A stretch of DNA of 36,720 nt, taken from NCBI GenBank assembly GCA_023388075.1, contig JAEWGX010000023.1, positions 1-36,720 of the forward strand, written 5' to 3'. A model generated the notes under the pieces. It was not told the DNA's origin and did not search any database. It saw only the letters and a list, made by a program, of their open reading frames with translations. Positions 15,532 to 23,722 of this stretch are shown piece by piece (positions within the stretch are counted from its first letter, which is position 1; each line of letters starts with the position of its first letter). Made by a program: the position numbers and the translations under genes. Source of the DNA: Pseudomonadota bacterium (GTDB lineage: Bacteria > Pseudomonadota > Gammaproteobacteria > Burkholderiales > Burkholderiaceae_E).

Positions 15532-16818
15532 CGCCGCGGCGGCGGCCGGCCGCAACCGCTCCTCGCGGATCGGCAGGTTGACCAGGGCGGCGATGGTGGC
15601 GAGCACCGCGTCAGCGATCCACATCCAGTCGTAGCTGCCGGTTTCGGCGAAGGCGATGCCGCCAAGCCAGGCGCCGAGGAACCCGCCGACCTGGTGCGAC
15701 AGCAGCGTCAGCCCGAAGAGAGTGGCGAGATAGCGCATGCCGAAGAGCTTGCCGACGATGCCCGCGGTAGGCGGGACGGTGGCGAGCCAGGTGAGCCCGA
15801 GCGCCACCGCGAACACGTAGAACGTGATGGGCTCCTTCGGCGACGCCATGTAGATCAGGATGATCACCGCGCGCGAGAGATACATCCAGAAGAGCAGGTA
15901 CTTCATGCGATAGCGCGAGCCGAGCGCGCCCGCGGAGAGGCTGCCCGCGATGTTCGCGAGCCCGATCAGGGCGATCGAGATGCCGGATACGCTGGTCGGC
16001 AGGCCACATAGCGCGACCTCGCCCGGCAGGTGCGTGACCAGGAACGCGATGTGAAAGCCGCAGGTGAAGAAGCCCGCATGCAGAAGCAGGTAGCTGCGGT
16101 CCCGCAGCGCCACGGCCAGTTGGCGTCTCAGGCCGATCCCGGGCGGGGCTGCAGGCGCGGCAGGCGACGGCACCGGCTCGGCAGCGGTCTCCGCAGCGGT
16201 CTGCGCAGCGGGCTTCGCTGCCGGCTCCGCGGCCGGCGCGCCGCGTCGGAGCATCCTCGCAAGCGGCAGGGTGGCGAGCATCAGCGCCGCCAGGACGAAC
16301 ATGGCGTTGACCCAGCCCGCGAGCGCGATGAGACGCTCGGTGACCGGCGCGAACACGAACTGCCCGAAGGACCCACCCGCGTTGACGACACCGGCGCCGA
16401 AGGAACGCCGCTCGGCCGGCAGGCCGCGCGCAGCGGCGGCGATCAGGATGGAGAAGCTGCCGGCCCCCGCGCCCGCCGCGACCATGACGCCCATCGACAG
16501 GACCAGGCCCCATTCGCTGGTCATGAAGGGGGTGATCGCGGTGCCGATCGCGAGCAGCAGGCCACCGGCGACGATGATCGGGACCGGCCCGAACCGGTCC
16601 GCGGCCGCGCCGAAGACGGGCTGCGCCGCGCCCCAGACGAACTGCCCGACCGCAAGGGCGAAGCTGATGGAGACGATGCCGAGGCCGGTGGCGGTATTGA
16701 TCGGCGAGACGAAGAGGCCCGATACCTGGCGGACCCCCATGGTGAGCATCATGATGGCGGCCGCGGGAAACAGGACGCCCCAGATCGCGATGCGACCTGC
16801 GCGGGAATCGGCGGTCAA
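15520..16818 (-). CDS. MFS transporter
   Basis: Twelve-helix major facilitator protein of 432 residues. The helix 2-3 loop contains GAAADRFGPVP, matching the MFS G-x-x-x-D-R-x-G motif. The central cytoplasmic loop (about 195-235) is Ala/Pro/Glu-rich with repeated AAEP, AAKP and AAQT units, encoded by imperfect DNA repeats. The start is TTG at 16818, overlapping the marR stop as TTGA, with GAGGAG upstream. Translation therefore looks coupled to the MarR regulator, which points to drug or aromatic acid export or import under MarR control. Helix pattern and loop resemble the oxalate/formate and monocarboxylate porter group. Substrate unknown. Confidence 0.9.
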   Translation of the reverse strand: MTADSRAGRIAIWGVLFPAAAIMMLTMGVRQVSGLFVSPINTATGLGIVSISFALAVGQFVWGAAQPVFGAAADRFGPVPIIVAGGLLLAIGTAITPFMTSEWGLVLSMGVMVAAGAGAGSFSILIAAAARGLPAERRSFGAGVVNAGGSFGQFVFAPVTERLIALAGWVNAMFVLAALMLATLPLARMLRRGAPAAEPAAKPAAQTAAETAAEPVPSPAAPAAPPGIGLRRQLAVALRDRSYLLLHAGFFTCGFHIAFLVTHLPGEVALCGLPTSVSGISIALIGLANIAGSLSAGALGSRYRMKYLLFWMYLSRAVIILIYMASPKEPITFYVFAVALGLTWLATVPPTAGIVGKLFGMRYLATLFGLTLLSHQVGGFLGAWLGGIAFAETGSYDWMWIADAVLATIAALVNLPIREERLRPAAAAARPA

Positions 16819-17297
16819 GCGGTTCTCCTCGCGCCGGGTGCAGCCTCATCGGCATCCTGCACGAGCAGGCGTTGACAGGTATCGATCAGCTCGTGCAGCG
16901 CGGCCACCCGTTCGGTTCCGACCGCCCGGTCGAAGGCATCCTGTGCCTGCTGCCACCGCCGGCGCGCGAGGGTGCGAAGCTGCAGCCCCGCGCGGGTGAT
17001 CCGCACCTGGTTGCTGCGGCCGTCCTCGCCCCGCGACACCTGGAGCATCCCCGCGTCCGCCAGCGGCCGCAGGTTCCGGGTCAGGGTGGACGCGTCCAGA
17101 CCCAGGATCCGCGCGAGCTCCGACTGCTGCAGCGGACCGCGCGCGGCCACCGTCATCAGCAGCGAGTACTGCGTGGTCTTGAGCCCGCAGGCGGCCAGAT
17201 GACCGTCATAGTGTCGGGACACGAGGCGCATCAGGCGACGCAGCTTGAGATGGCTGCAGTCGCCGGGCCTTGCGCGGGAGGCAGGCGGGCGGTTCAC
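16815..17297 (-). CDS. MarR family transcriptional regulator
   Basis: Winged-helix dimeric repressor of 160 residues in this start choice. The core shows the MarR pattern: a dimerisation helix containing RRLMRLVSRHYD, then LQQSELARILGLDASTLTRNLRPL as the recognition region, then the wing RGEDGRSNQVRITRAG. The start is ambiguous. GTG at 17297 (GGAG close upstream) is preferred because it leaves the operators outside the gene; GTG at 17321 would add eight residues, and the frame remains open to 17360. It forms an operon with the MFS gene and is divergent from a thioesterase. The two palindromes at 17329-17340 and 17344-17355 are its likely autoregulatory sites. Confidence 0.9.
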   Translation of the reverse strand: MNRPPASRARPGDCSHLKLRRLMRLVSRHYDGHLAACGLKTTQYSLLMTVAARGPLQQSELARILGLDASTLTRNLRPLADAGMLQVSRGEDGRSNQVRITRAGLQLRTLARRRWQQAQDAFDRAVGTERVAALHELIDTCQRLLVQDADEAAPGARRTA

Positions 17298-17313
17298 GAT
17301 GCTCCGGATGCGA

Positions 17314-17341
17314 TTGACCACGATCCGATTGTACCTACAAT
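17314..17341 (+). promoter_or_regulatory. Near-consensus promoter for the thioesterase gene
   Basis: TTGACC (17314-17319, 5 of 6) and TACAAT (17336-17341, 5 of 6) are separated by 16 bp, the best promoter seen in the window. Transcription would begin near 17348. The MarR-like operator covers the -10 box. On the opposite strand 17328-17333 also reads TACAAT, a possible -10 for marR. Confidence 0.65.
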
Positions 17342-17355
17342 GGTTGCATCTACAA
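17329..17355. promoter_or_regulatory. Two tandem MarR-type operators
   Basis: TTGTACCTACAA (17329-17340) and TTGCATCTACAA (17344-17355) both fit TTGyAyCTACAA and are centred 15 bp apart. The first, extended by one base on each side, is a perfect 6-bp inverted repeat (ATTGTA-CC-TACAAT). They overlap the thioesterase -10 box and the presumed marR promoter, so one MarR protein could repress both directions. Binding is inferred from position and symmetry. Confidence 0.65.
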
Positions 17356-17399
17356 GTCACTGCGCCGGCTTCGCATTCGGCGCTTCACGGGAGAGCGTC

Positions 17400-17945
17400 G
17401 TGGACGATACGGCACGGAACCGGCTGCGGGAATGGCTGGAGGACGAAGAGCGGATGCGCAAGCGCATGGCGGCCGGCCAGGCGGCGGACACGACCGTGAC
17501 CCGCGAGGAGCTGGCGCGCCTTCCCGGCATCGCGCTGTTCGAGGCGATGCTCGATGGCCGCCTGCCCGGCGCGCCGATCGCGTCGACACTGGACTTCCTG
17601 CTGGTGCGCGTGGAGCCGGGTCTCGCCGTCTTCCAGGGCGAGCCGATGCAGCGTCACTACAACCCCCTCGGATCCGTCCACGGCGGCTGGTACGCCACCC
17701 TCCTGGATTCGGCGCTCGGCTGCGCCGTGCACAGCGGCCTGCCGCCGGGAAAGTCCTACACCACGCTGGAGCTCAAGATCAATCTGGTGCGCGCGCTGCG
17801 CGAGGGGGTCGGACGGGTGCGTGCGGAGGGACGCATCGTGCACCCGGGCAACCAGGTCGCCACCGCGGAGGCTCGGCTGGTGGGGCCGGACGGCCGGCTG
17901 TATGCTCACGGGACGACCACCTGCCTCGTCTTCGACAGCCGCTAG
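17400..17945 (+). CDS. PaaI family hotdog-fold thioesterase
   Basis: Single hotdog-domain acyl-CoA thioesterase of 181 residues. The active-site pattern is N-x5-H-G-G with a downstream Asp: Asn88, His94, Gly95-Gly96 and Asp103 in the segment HYNPLGSVHGGWYATLLD. The family hydrolyses aromatic or medium-chain acyl-CoAs to free the CoA pool. The first 55 residues are charged and helical, longer than in PaaI itself. The start is GTG at 17400, with GGGAGAG upstream; the frame runs further upstream, but through the promoter. Its divergence from marR-MFS and the shared operators suggest all three respond to the same aromatic compound (inference). Confidence 0.9.
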   Translation: MDDTARNRLREWLEDEERMRKRMAAGQAADTTVTREELARLPGIALFEAMLDGRLPGAPIASTLDFLLVRVEPGLAVFQGEPMQRHYNPLGSVHGGWYATLLDSALGCAVHSGLPPGKSYTTLELKINLVRALREGVGRVRAEGRIVHPGNQVATAEARLVGPDGRLYAHGTTTCLVFDSR

Positions 17946-17966
17946 CCCGGCGGTCGGGACCGGACC

Positions 17967-19256
17967 ATGGGCGCGCATCGAGCCGACCACCAGGCATCCC
18001 CGACCCGACCGGGCCGGCGCGAGGTCTGTCGCGGAGCCGGCGTGGCCTTCCTCGCAGCGGTCCTGTCGTCGGCCGGCGGATGCGGCGGATCGGGAAGCGG
18101 CGCGGTTCCCCCGCCGCAGGCTCCAGAGTCTCCACAGGCACCACCGCCCGCGCCGCCGCCAGGCGAGCCGGTGTCCGTCAAGGCGGTGCCGGTGGTGACC
18201 GGCCTCGCGCGGCCGTGGTCCTTCGTGTTCCTTCCCGACGGCGGCATTCTCGTCACCGAGCGCGATGGGGCGCTGCGCCCGATCGGGAACGGGTCGGCGG
18301 GGCCGCCGCTCGCGGGAGTCCCCGCCGTCAGCGCTCAGGGCCAGGGCGGGCTGCTCGATCTCGCCCTCGGTCCGGACTTCGCGAACGACCGCCGCATCTA
18401 CTTCACCTTCACCGAGCCGGTGGCAGGCGGGCTGGCGCGTGCCGCGGTCGCCCGCGCGACGCTCGGCGATACGGCCATCGAAGACGTCGAGGTGATCTAT
18501 CGCCAGGTCCCCGCGGTTGCCGGCGGCAACCACTTCGGCGGGCGGCTCGTCTTCGATCGCTTCGGCTACCTGTTCGTGACCCTCGGCGATCGGTACGACC
18601 CGAACCAGGCGCAACGGATGCAGGTCGCGCTCGGCAAGGTGGTCCGGATCTCCCCGGACGGCTCCGTACCCCCGGACAATCCCGCGCTGATGCCGGGGAG
18701 CGTCGACACCGGCCGGCCATCCGACACCGGGCCGGCGCATCCGGCGTTCCTGGAGAACGGCGCGCTGCCGGAGATCTGGACGCTCGGACACCGCAACCCG
18801 CAGGGAGCGGCGTTGCATCCGGAGACCGGCGAGCTCTGGATCAGCGAGCATGGCCCGCTTGGCGGCGACGAGGTCAACCGGATCCTGCGCGGCCGCAACT
18901 ACGGCTGGCCGCGGATCACGCACGGCCGCGACTACGATACCGGCCAGCCGCTCGGCGAAGGCACCGCCGCCGCGGACGTGGAGCCGTCGGTCCACTTCTG
19001 GGTGCCGGTCTCGGTCGCGCCGGCCGGGATGGCGTTCTACACGGGCGACGGACTGCCGGGCTGGAAGGGTTCTCTCCTGGTGGGCACGCTCGTCGGCCAG
19101 CATCTCGCGCGGCTCGACCTGCGGGGCAACGCGGTCGCCGCGGCCAGCATGCACCTGCAGGGCATCGGCCGGATCCGCGCGGTCCGGCAGGGGCCCGACG
19201 GCTACCCCTGGTTCGTCACCGACGAGGGCACGCTCTATCGGATCGAGCCCCGGTAG
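17967..19256 (+). CDS. PQQ-dependent aldose sugar dehydrogenase-like lipoprotein
   Basis: Predicted periplasmic beta-propeller enzyme of 429 residues, related to the soluble glucose/aldose dehydrogenases. A signal segment ends in a probable lipobox (SAGGC, around residue 39), followed by a Pro-rich spacer (about 45-68). The propeller then begins at GLARPWSFVFLPDG. The likely catalytic histidine is His189 in NHFGGRLVFD, and Arg276 in GHRNPQG is placed like the substrate arginine of the family. SEHGPLGGDEVN and NYGWP, typical of the cofactor site, follow. PQQ use is a family property; no PQQ synthesis genes are nearby. ATG at 17967 lies 21 bp after the thioesterase stop. Confidence 0.9.
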   Translation: MGAHRADHQASPTRPGRREVCRGAGVAFLAAVLSSAGGCGGSGSGAVPPPQAPESPQAPPPAPPPGEPVSVKAVPVVTGLARPWSFVFLPDGGILVTERDGALRPIGNGSAGPPLAGVPAVSAQGQGGLLDLALGPDFANDRRIYFTFTEPVAGGLARAAVARATLGDTAIEDVEVIYRQVPAVAGGNHFGGRLVFDRFGYLFVTLGDRYDPNQAQRMQVALGKVVRISPDGSVPPDNPALMPGSVDTGRPSDTGPAHPAFLENGALPEIWTLGHRNPQGAALHPETGELWISEHGPLGGDEVNRILRGRNYGWPRITHGRDYDTGQPLGEGTAAADVEPSVHFWVPVSVAPAGMAFYTGDGLPGWKGSLLVGTLVGQHLARLDLRGNAVAAASMHLQGIGRIRAVRQGPDGYPWFVTDEGTLYRIEPR

Positions 19257-19308
19257 AGTGCCGCCATCGAGCAGCAGCAGGCATGGAAAGTGCCGACGCG
19301 GCGGCATC

Positions 19309-20358
19309 GTGAAGCCGAACCGGCCCGTCTTCGTCGTCCTCAATGCGCGCTCGGGCCGCGGGGACATCCGCGACAGGATCGAGACGCTGCGCCAGGGCTT
19401 TCTCGCCGCCTCCGGCCAAGCGCCGCGCCTCTTCGTCGCACGCTCGGGCAAGCGCGTCCCCGAAATCGCGCGAGCGGCCGTGGAGCAGGCACGCCAGGAG
19501 GATGGCGTGCTGGTGGTCTCCGGCGGCGATGGCACGATCAACGCCGTGGGGCAGCTCGCCCTGGCGCGGCAGGTGCCGTTCGGCATCATCCCCGGCGGCA
19601 CTTTCAACCTGCTCAGCCGCACGCACGACATTCCGCAGGACGTCGAAGGGGCGATTCGTACGATCGTGTCCGGCCGGGTGCGCGCGGTGCAGGCAGGGCT
19701 GGTGAACGACCGGGTCTTCTTCGTCAACGCGAGCCTCGGCCTCTATCCGCGACTGCTGGAAGACCGCGAAGCCTACAAGCGGCGCCTGGGACGCAGCCGC
19801 CTGGTCGCGCTGTGGTCCGCACTGGTGACCCTCTTCACCCGGTCGTACCGGCTGGACCTCGCGCTCGCGGCCGACGGACGCGAATGGAAGCAACGCACGC
19901 CGACACTCTTCGTCGGCAACAACCGCCTGCAGCTCGACCAGGTGGGTATCGAAGAAGCGGACTGCCTGGAGCGCGGCCGCTTGCTCGCGCTCACGTCCGA
20001 GCCGCTCGACACCCTGGCTGCGATCCGCCTTCTCGCGCGCGGCGCGCTCGGACGGCTGGGCGAAGCCCCGGAGGTGCACGCCTTCTCCTTCCAGCGGCTG
20101 GTCGTCGGGTCCACGCGACCGACCACGCGCTCGCGAGTCAAGGTCGCCACCGATGGCGAGATCGTCTCGCTCACGCTGCCGCTCGAGTTCCGGCCCAGCC
20201 CCCATGCACTGCAACTCATCGTGCCCGACGACGCGGCCGCCGCGGGGCTCGAGTCCGAGGAAAGCCGGCCCGGGCGGAGCGGATCCGCCGATGCCCCGAT
20301 GGACACCGGCCTGCCGACCGCCGCCCGAATCGGAGACGCCACGGCCATGCCGCGATGA
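19309..20358 (+). CDS. Diacylglycerol kinase family lipid kinase (YegS/BmrU-like)
   Basis: Cytosolic or membrane-associated kinase of 349 residues that phosphorylates a lipid alcohol with ATP. The nucleotide-binding motif GGDGT is at residues 72-76, preceded by LNARSGRG near the N-terminus. PGGTFNLLSR stands where the family has P-x-G-T-x-N-D-F-A, so the usual Asp after Asn is Leu. The C-terminal beta domain contains FVGNNRLQLDQVG and VATDGEIV. About 50 C-terminal residues are disordered. The start is GTG at 19309 with a poor ribosome site; the alternative ATG upstream is out of frame. Its stop overlaps the phosphoesterase start (ATGA), so the two proteins are probably made together and may act on the same pathway. 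Confidence 0.9.
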   Translation: MKPNRPVFVVLNARSGRGDIRDRIETLRQGFLAASGQAPRLFVARSGKRVPEIARAAVEQARQEDGVLVVSGGDGTINAVGQLALARQVPFGIIPGGTFNLLSRTHDIPQDVEGAIRTIVSGRVRAVQAGLVNDRVFFVNASLGLYPRLLEDREAYKRRLGRSRLVALWSALVTLFTRSYRLDLALAADGREWKQRTPTLFVGNNRLQLDQVGIEEADCLERGRLLALTSEPLDTLAAIRLLARGALGRLGEAPEVHAFSFQRLVVGSTRPTTRSRVKVATDGEIVSLTLPLEFRPSPHALQLIVPDDAAAAGLESEESRPGRSGSADAPMDTGLPTAARIGDATAMPR

Positions 20359-21182
20359 CGCCCCACCCCGGACTCCTCCAGATCTCGGATCCGCACTTCG
20401 GCACCGAGGTGCCGCGCGTGGTCGACGCGTTGCGGGCGCTGGCGCGCGAGCTCTCGCCGTCCGTGGTCGTGCTCTCCGGCGACATCACCCAGCGCGCGAC
20501 CGTTGCCCAGTTCAGCGCCGCGGCCGAGTTCCTGCGTTCGCTCGACGCGCCGGCGACCGTGGTCGTGCCGGGCAACCACGACGTTCCGCTGGTCAACCTC
20601 GCGCTGCGGGCGTTCGCGCCGTACCGTCGCTTTCGCGGCGCGTTCGGAGACGAGCTGGAGCCGGTGCACGACGAGGCGCGCCTGCTGGTCATCGGGGTGA
20701 ACACCGTGATGCCGCATTGGCACCAGCAGGGCGCGGTGTCGCGGCGCCAGATCGCGCAGGTGGCGAACCGGTTGCGCCAGGCAGCGCCGGGCCAGGTGCG
20801 GATCGTCGCCTGTCATCACCCGGTCCACGTGATCCGGCCCGAGGACGACAAGAACCTGCTGCGCGGCGCCGACGCGGCGGTGCGCGAATGGGTCCGCGCC
20901 GGCGCGGACCTGGTGATGGGCGGGCACATCCACTTGCCCTACCTGCGGCCGCTGCGTCAGCGCCTGCCGGACCTGCCACGCACCGCCTGGGTGGCGCAGG
21001 CCGGCACCGCGGTCTCCGCGCGCATTCGCGGCGGCATCCCCAACTCCGTCAGCTACCTGCAGCCGCTCGATTCGCCGCAGGGGCTCGTCTGCCGTGCCCA
21101 GCGCTGGGACTTCAGCGAATCGGTCGGCGAGTTCCGCATGGTGCGCAGCCAGGACCTGCTGCTCGACCGCACCGTGGCCTGA
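20355..21182 (+). CDS. Calcineurin-like metallophosphoesterase
   Basis: Two-metal phosphoesterase of 275 residues. The motifs appear in order: D-x-H (Asp12 and His14 in SDPHF), GD (Asp43 in SGDIT), GNHD (Asn74, His75), a single His in CHHPVH, and the C-terminal GGHIH. This arrangement is shared with CpdA-type cyclic nucleotide phosphodiesterases and with lipid phosphoesterases. It starts inside the stop of the lipid kinase gene (ATGA overlap). A lipid kinase coupled to a phosphoesterase suggests opposing steps on a phospholipid or lipid phosphate; cAMP hydrolysis is an alternative. It ends 21 bp before the convergent deacylase gene. Confidence 0.9.
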   Translation: MTPHPGLLQISDPHFGTEVPRVVDALRALARELSPSVVVLSGDITQRATVAQFSAAAEFLRSLDAPATVVVPGNHDVPLVNLALRAFAPYRRFRGAFGDELEPVHDEARLLVIGVNTVMPHWHQQGAVSRRQIAQVANRLRQAAPGQVRIVACHHPVHVIRPEDDKNLLRGADAAVREWVRAGADLVMGGHIHLPYLRPLRQRLPDLPRTAWVAQAGTAVSARIRGGIPNSVSYLQPLDSPQGLVCRAQRWDFSESVGEFRMVRSQDLLLDRTVA

Positions 21183-21203
21183 GCAGCGTCGAGTCCTTGG
21201 CAC

Positions 21204-22703
21204 TCATTGGATCGTCCTCCGTTCGCGGTGTGCGATTCGAGTCGGGTCGTCCGCCTGAGTCCGCCGCACCACCTGGCCGGCGCGGGCGCCGCGGTGCTCA
21301 CCGCCGTGCCATGTGACGGCACCGTTCACGATCACGGTGTCGATGCCGCGCGCGGGCCTGGTCGGCTCGTCGTAGGTGGCGGCGTCCAGCACGGTGCCGG
21401 CATCGAAGATCACGATGTCGGCGTGGTTGCCCTGCTTCAGGCTGCCGCGCCCCGCCAGGCCGAAGGTGTCGGCCGTGAGCCCGGTCATCTTCCACACCGC
21501 GGTCTCGAGCGGGAAGAGCCCCAGGTCGCGGCTGTAGTGGCCGAGCACGCGCGGGAAGGTGCCCCACAGGCGCGGATGCGGCTTGTCTCCAAGGGGAATG
21601 CCGTCCGAGCCCACCATCGTGCGCTCGAAGGCGAGGATGTTCCGCACGTCCTGCTCGTCCATGAGGAAATAGATGGCGCTTCCCGGCTGCAGCCGCCGTG
21701 CCGCCTCCTCCGGCTCCACCCCCCACTCGGCGGCGATCGCGCTCAGCTCCCGGCCGGCGCACTCCGGATGCGGCTCGCTGGTCGCGATCAGCACGCGCCC
21801 GCCCAGCATGCCGCGGTCGGTGCGGATCATGGTGGACCCTGCCGTGTAGGGATAGCAGTCCAGGCCGATGCACTGGTGCTTCATCGCGGCCTGGATGAAC
21901 GGCAGGGTCTCGGCGGAGCGCCCGAAGTTCTGGGCGTTCTGCAGCTTGTGATGCGAGACCACGACCGGGACTCGAAGGGCGCGTCCGATGCGGAAGGTCT
22001 CGTCGAGGGAGTCCATCACATGGTCGGCCTCGTCGCGCATGTGGGTCACGTAGAGCGCATTGCGCCCGCTGAGCGGCCGCCCCACCTCGATGATCTCCTC
22101 GGTGGTCGCCTTCGCCGCCGGCGGATAGAAGGTGCCGGTCGACATGCCGATCGCGCCGGCCTGCAGCGCCTCCTCCACCAGCGCCTGCATCGCGGCGATC
22201 TCGGCGTCGCTCGCTTCGCGGTCGAGTCCCTGCATCGTCACCGCCCGCAGAGTGGAATGACCGACCATCGCCGCGACGTTGACCGAGGAAGGCGTCTCCC
22301 GCAATGCCCGCAGGTAGTCGGCGAAGGTGGCGAAGCGCGTGCTCCCGGCCGCGTCGATCAGGCTGAGCGGCATCGGCAGGTCCATGTCCGGCCGCAGCGG
22401 CGCGGCGCTCACGCCGCAGTTGCCCGCGACCACCGTGGTCACGCCCTGGGAGACCTTGAAGGACATGTCCGGCTGCGTGAGCACCGCCTGGTCGTCGTGC
22501 GTATGCGCGTCGATGAAGCCGGGAGCGACGATGCGGCCGTCCGCCTCCAGGATCGTATCGGCCTGGTGGCCGGCGAGATCGCCGATGGCGGCGATGCGGC
22601 CGTCGATCACGCCGACGTCGGCGTCGAAGCGCGGCGCACGCGTGCCGTCGATCACGGTTCCGCCGCGGATCAGAAGGTCGAAGTGGCTTGGGTCGGTCGA
22701 CAT
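21204..22703 (-). CDS. N-acyl-D-amino-acid deacylase (D-aminoacylase)
   Basis: Amidohydrolase-superfamily zinc enzyme of 499 residues that releases D-amino acids from N-acyl-D-amino acids. The metal site is complete: His67 and His69 (DAHTHDD), the bridging Cys96 (AGNCG), His221 (YVTHMRDE), His251 (VSHHK) and the catalytic Asp367 (VGSDGIP). From memory these fall within one residue of the Alcaligenes faecalis D-aminoacylase numbering, which supports a true D-aminoacylase rather than another dihydroorotase-like enzyme. GGGAGAGA precedes the ATG at 22703. It is the last gene of the peptide-transporter operon, 11 bp after the second ATPase, so it likely processes imported D-acyl compounds. Confidence 0.93.
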   Translation of the reverse strand: MSTDPSHFDLLIRGGTVIDGTRAPRFDADVGVIDGRIAAIGDLAGHQADTILEADGRIVAPGFIDAHTHDDQAVLTQPDMSFKVSQGVTTVVAGNCGVSAAPLRPDMDLPMPLSLIDAAGSTRFATFADYLRALRETPSSVNVAAMVGHSTLRAVTMQGLDREASDAEIAAMQALVEEALQAGAIGMSTGTFYPPAAKATTEEIIEVGRPLSGRNALYVTHMRDEADHVMDSLDETFRIGRALRVPVVVSHHKLQNAQNFGRSAETLPFIQAAMKHQCIGLDCYPYTAGSTMIRTDRGMLGGRVLIATSEPHPECAGRELSAIAAEWGVEPEEAARRLQPGSAIYFLMDEQDVRNILAFERTMVGSDGIPLGDKPHPRLWGTFPRVLGHYSRDLGLFPLETAVWKMTGLTADTFGLAGRGSLKQGNHADIVIFDAGTVLDAATYDEPTRPARGIDTVIVNGAVTWHGGEHRGARAGQVVRRTQADDPTRIAHRERRTIQ

Positions 22704-22714
22704 CGCATCTCTCC

Positions 22715-23722
22715 CTAGCGGAAATGGCAGGCCACCCAGTGCCGGCCGCCGGTCCCTTCGGCAGCGGCCCCAGGGGAGTCCTGGGGCTCGCGCGGCTCGA
22801 GTGGCGGCACCTGCTCGCGGCAGATGGCCTGGGCGAGCGGGCACCGGGTGTGGAAACGGCACCCCGGCGGTGGATCGGCGGGGCTGGGCAGGTCGCCGGT
22901 CAGCAGCAGCCGCTTCGCGCGCACGCGCGGGTCCGGCACGGGAACCGCCGCGAGCAGCATCTCGGTGTACGGATGGCGCGGAGCGGAGAACAGCGTGTCC
23001 CGGTCCGCGATCTCGACGATGTGGCCCAGGTACATCACCGCCACGCGATGGCTGATGTGGCGCACGACGGCGAGGTCGTGGGCGACGAAGAGGTAGGCGA
23101 TGCCGAGCTCGGCCTGCAGGTCCATGAGCAGGTTCACCACCTGCGCCTGCACCGAGACGTCGAGCGCCGAGACCGGCTCGTCGCAGACGATCAGCTTGGG
23201 ATTCAACGCGAGCGCCCGCGCGATGCCCAGTCGCTGGCGCTGCCCGCCCGAGAACTCGTAGGCGTACCGGCGCGTGCCCTCCGGCCGCAGCCCGACGCGC
23301 TGGAACAGCCACTGCACCCGTTCCCGCCGCTCTCCCGCCGAGGCGCCTCCGAAGTTGCGCAGCGGCTCCGCGACGATCTCGCCGGCGGTCAGCCGCGGGT
23401 TCAGCGACGCGTAGGGGTCCTGGAAGATGATCTGCAGGTCGCGCCGATGCTGCCGCATCGCCTGGCGCGCCAGGCCGACCAGCTCCCTGCCTTCGAGGCG
23501 CACGGAGCCGGACGTCGGTTCGATCAGCCGCATGACCGACTTCGCCGTGGTGGTCTTTCCGCAGCCGGACTCGCCGACCAGCGCGAGCGTTTCACCGCGC
23601 GCGACCTGAAAGCTCACGCCGTCGACCGCCCGCACCGGCGGCGACTGCGAGCCGAGCCAGCGCCGCGGCGCGTGATAGTGCTTGCGCAGGTCGGTGACCT
23701 CGAGCAACGGCGGCGCCAGCAT
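22715..23722 (-). CDS. Peptide ABC transporter ATP-binding protein (DppF/OppF family)
   Basis: Cytoplasmic ATPase subunit of 335 residues. Walker A is GESGCGKTTT, the Q-loop is IIFQDPYASLNPR, the ABC signature is FSGGQRQRLGIARAL, Walker B is LIVCDEPVSALDVS and the switch is VAHDL. The C-terminal oligopeptide-transporter extension contains HPYTEMLL and a cysteine cluster (CRFHTRCPLAQAIC), which in this family binds an iron-sulfur cluster or stabilises the dimer. Its ATG at 23722 shares one base with the stop of the preceding ATPase (TGATG), so translation is coupled. Confidence 0.95.
   Translation of the reverse strand: MLAPPLLEVTDLRKHYHAPRRWLGSQSPPVRAVDGVSFQVARGETLALVGESGCGKTTTAKSVMRLIEPTSGSVRLEGRELVGLARQAMRQHRRDLQIIFQDPYASLNPRLTAGEIVAEPLRNFGGASAGERRERVQWLFQRVGLRPEGTRRYAYEFSGGQRQRLGIARALALNPKLIVCDEPVSALDVSVQAQVVNLLMDLQAELGIAYLFVAHDLAVVRHISHRVAVMYLGHIVEIADRDTLFSAPRHPYTEMLLAAVPVPDPRVRAKRLLLTGDLPSPADPPPGCRFHTRCPLAQAICREQVPPLEPREPQDSPGAAAEGTGGRHWVACHFR

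Noticed and set aside
17385..19727. A 780-codon open frame on the minus strand
   Set aside because: It is the mirror of the thioesterase, sugar dehydrogenase and lipid kinase genes. Its translation is rich in Arg, His, Gly and Ala with no domain, as expected from GC-rich antisense DNA.
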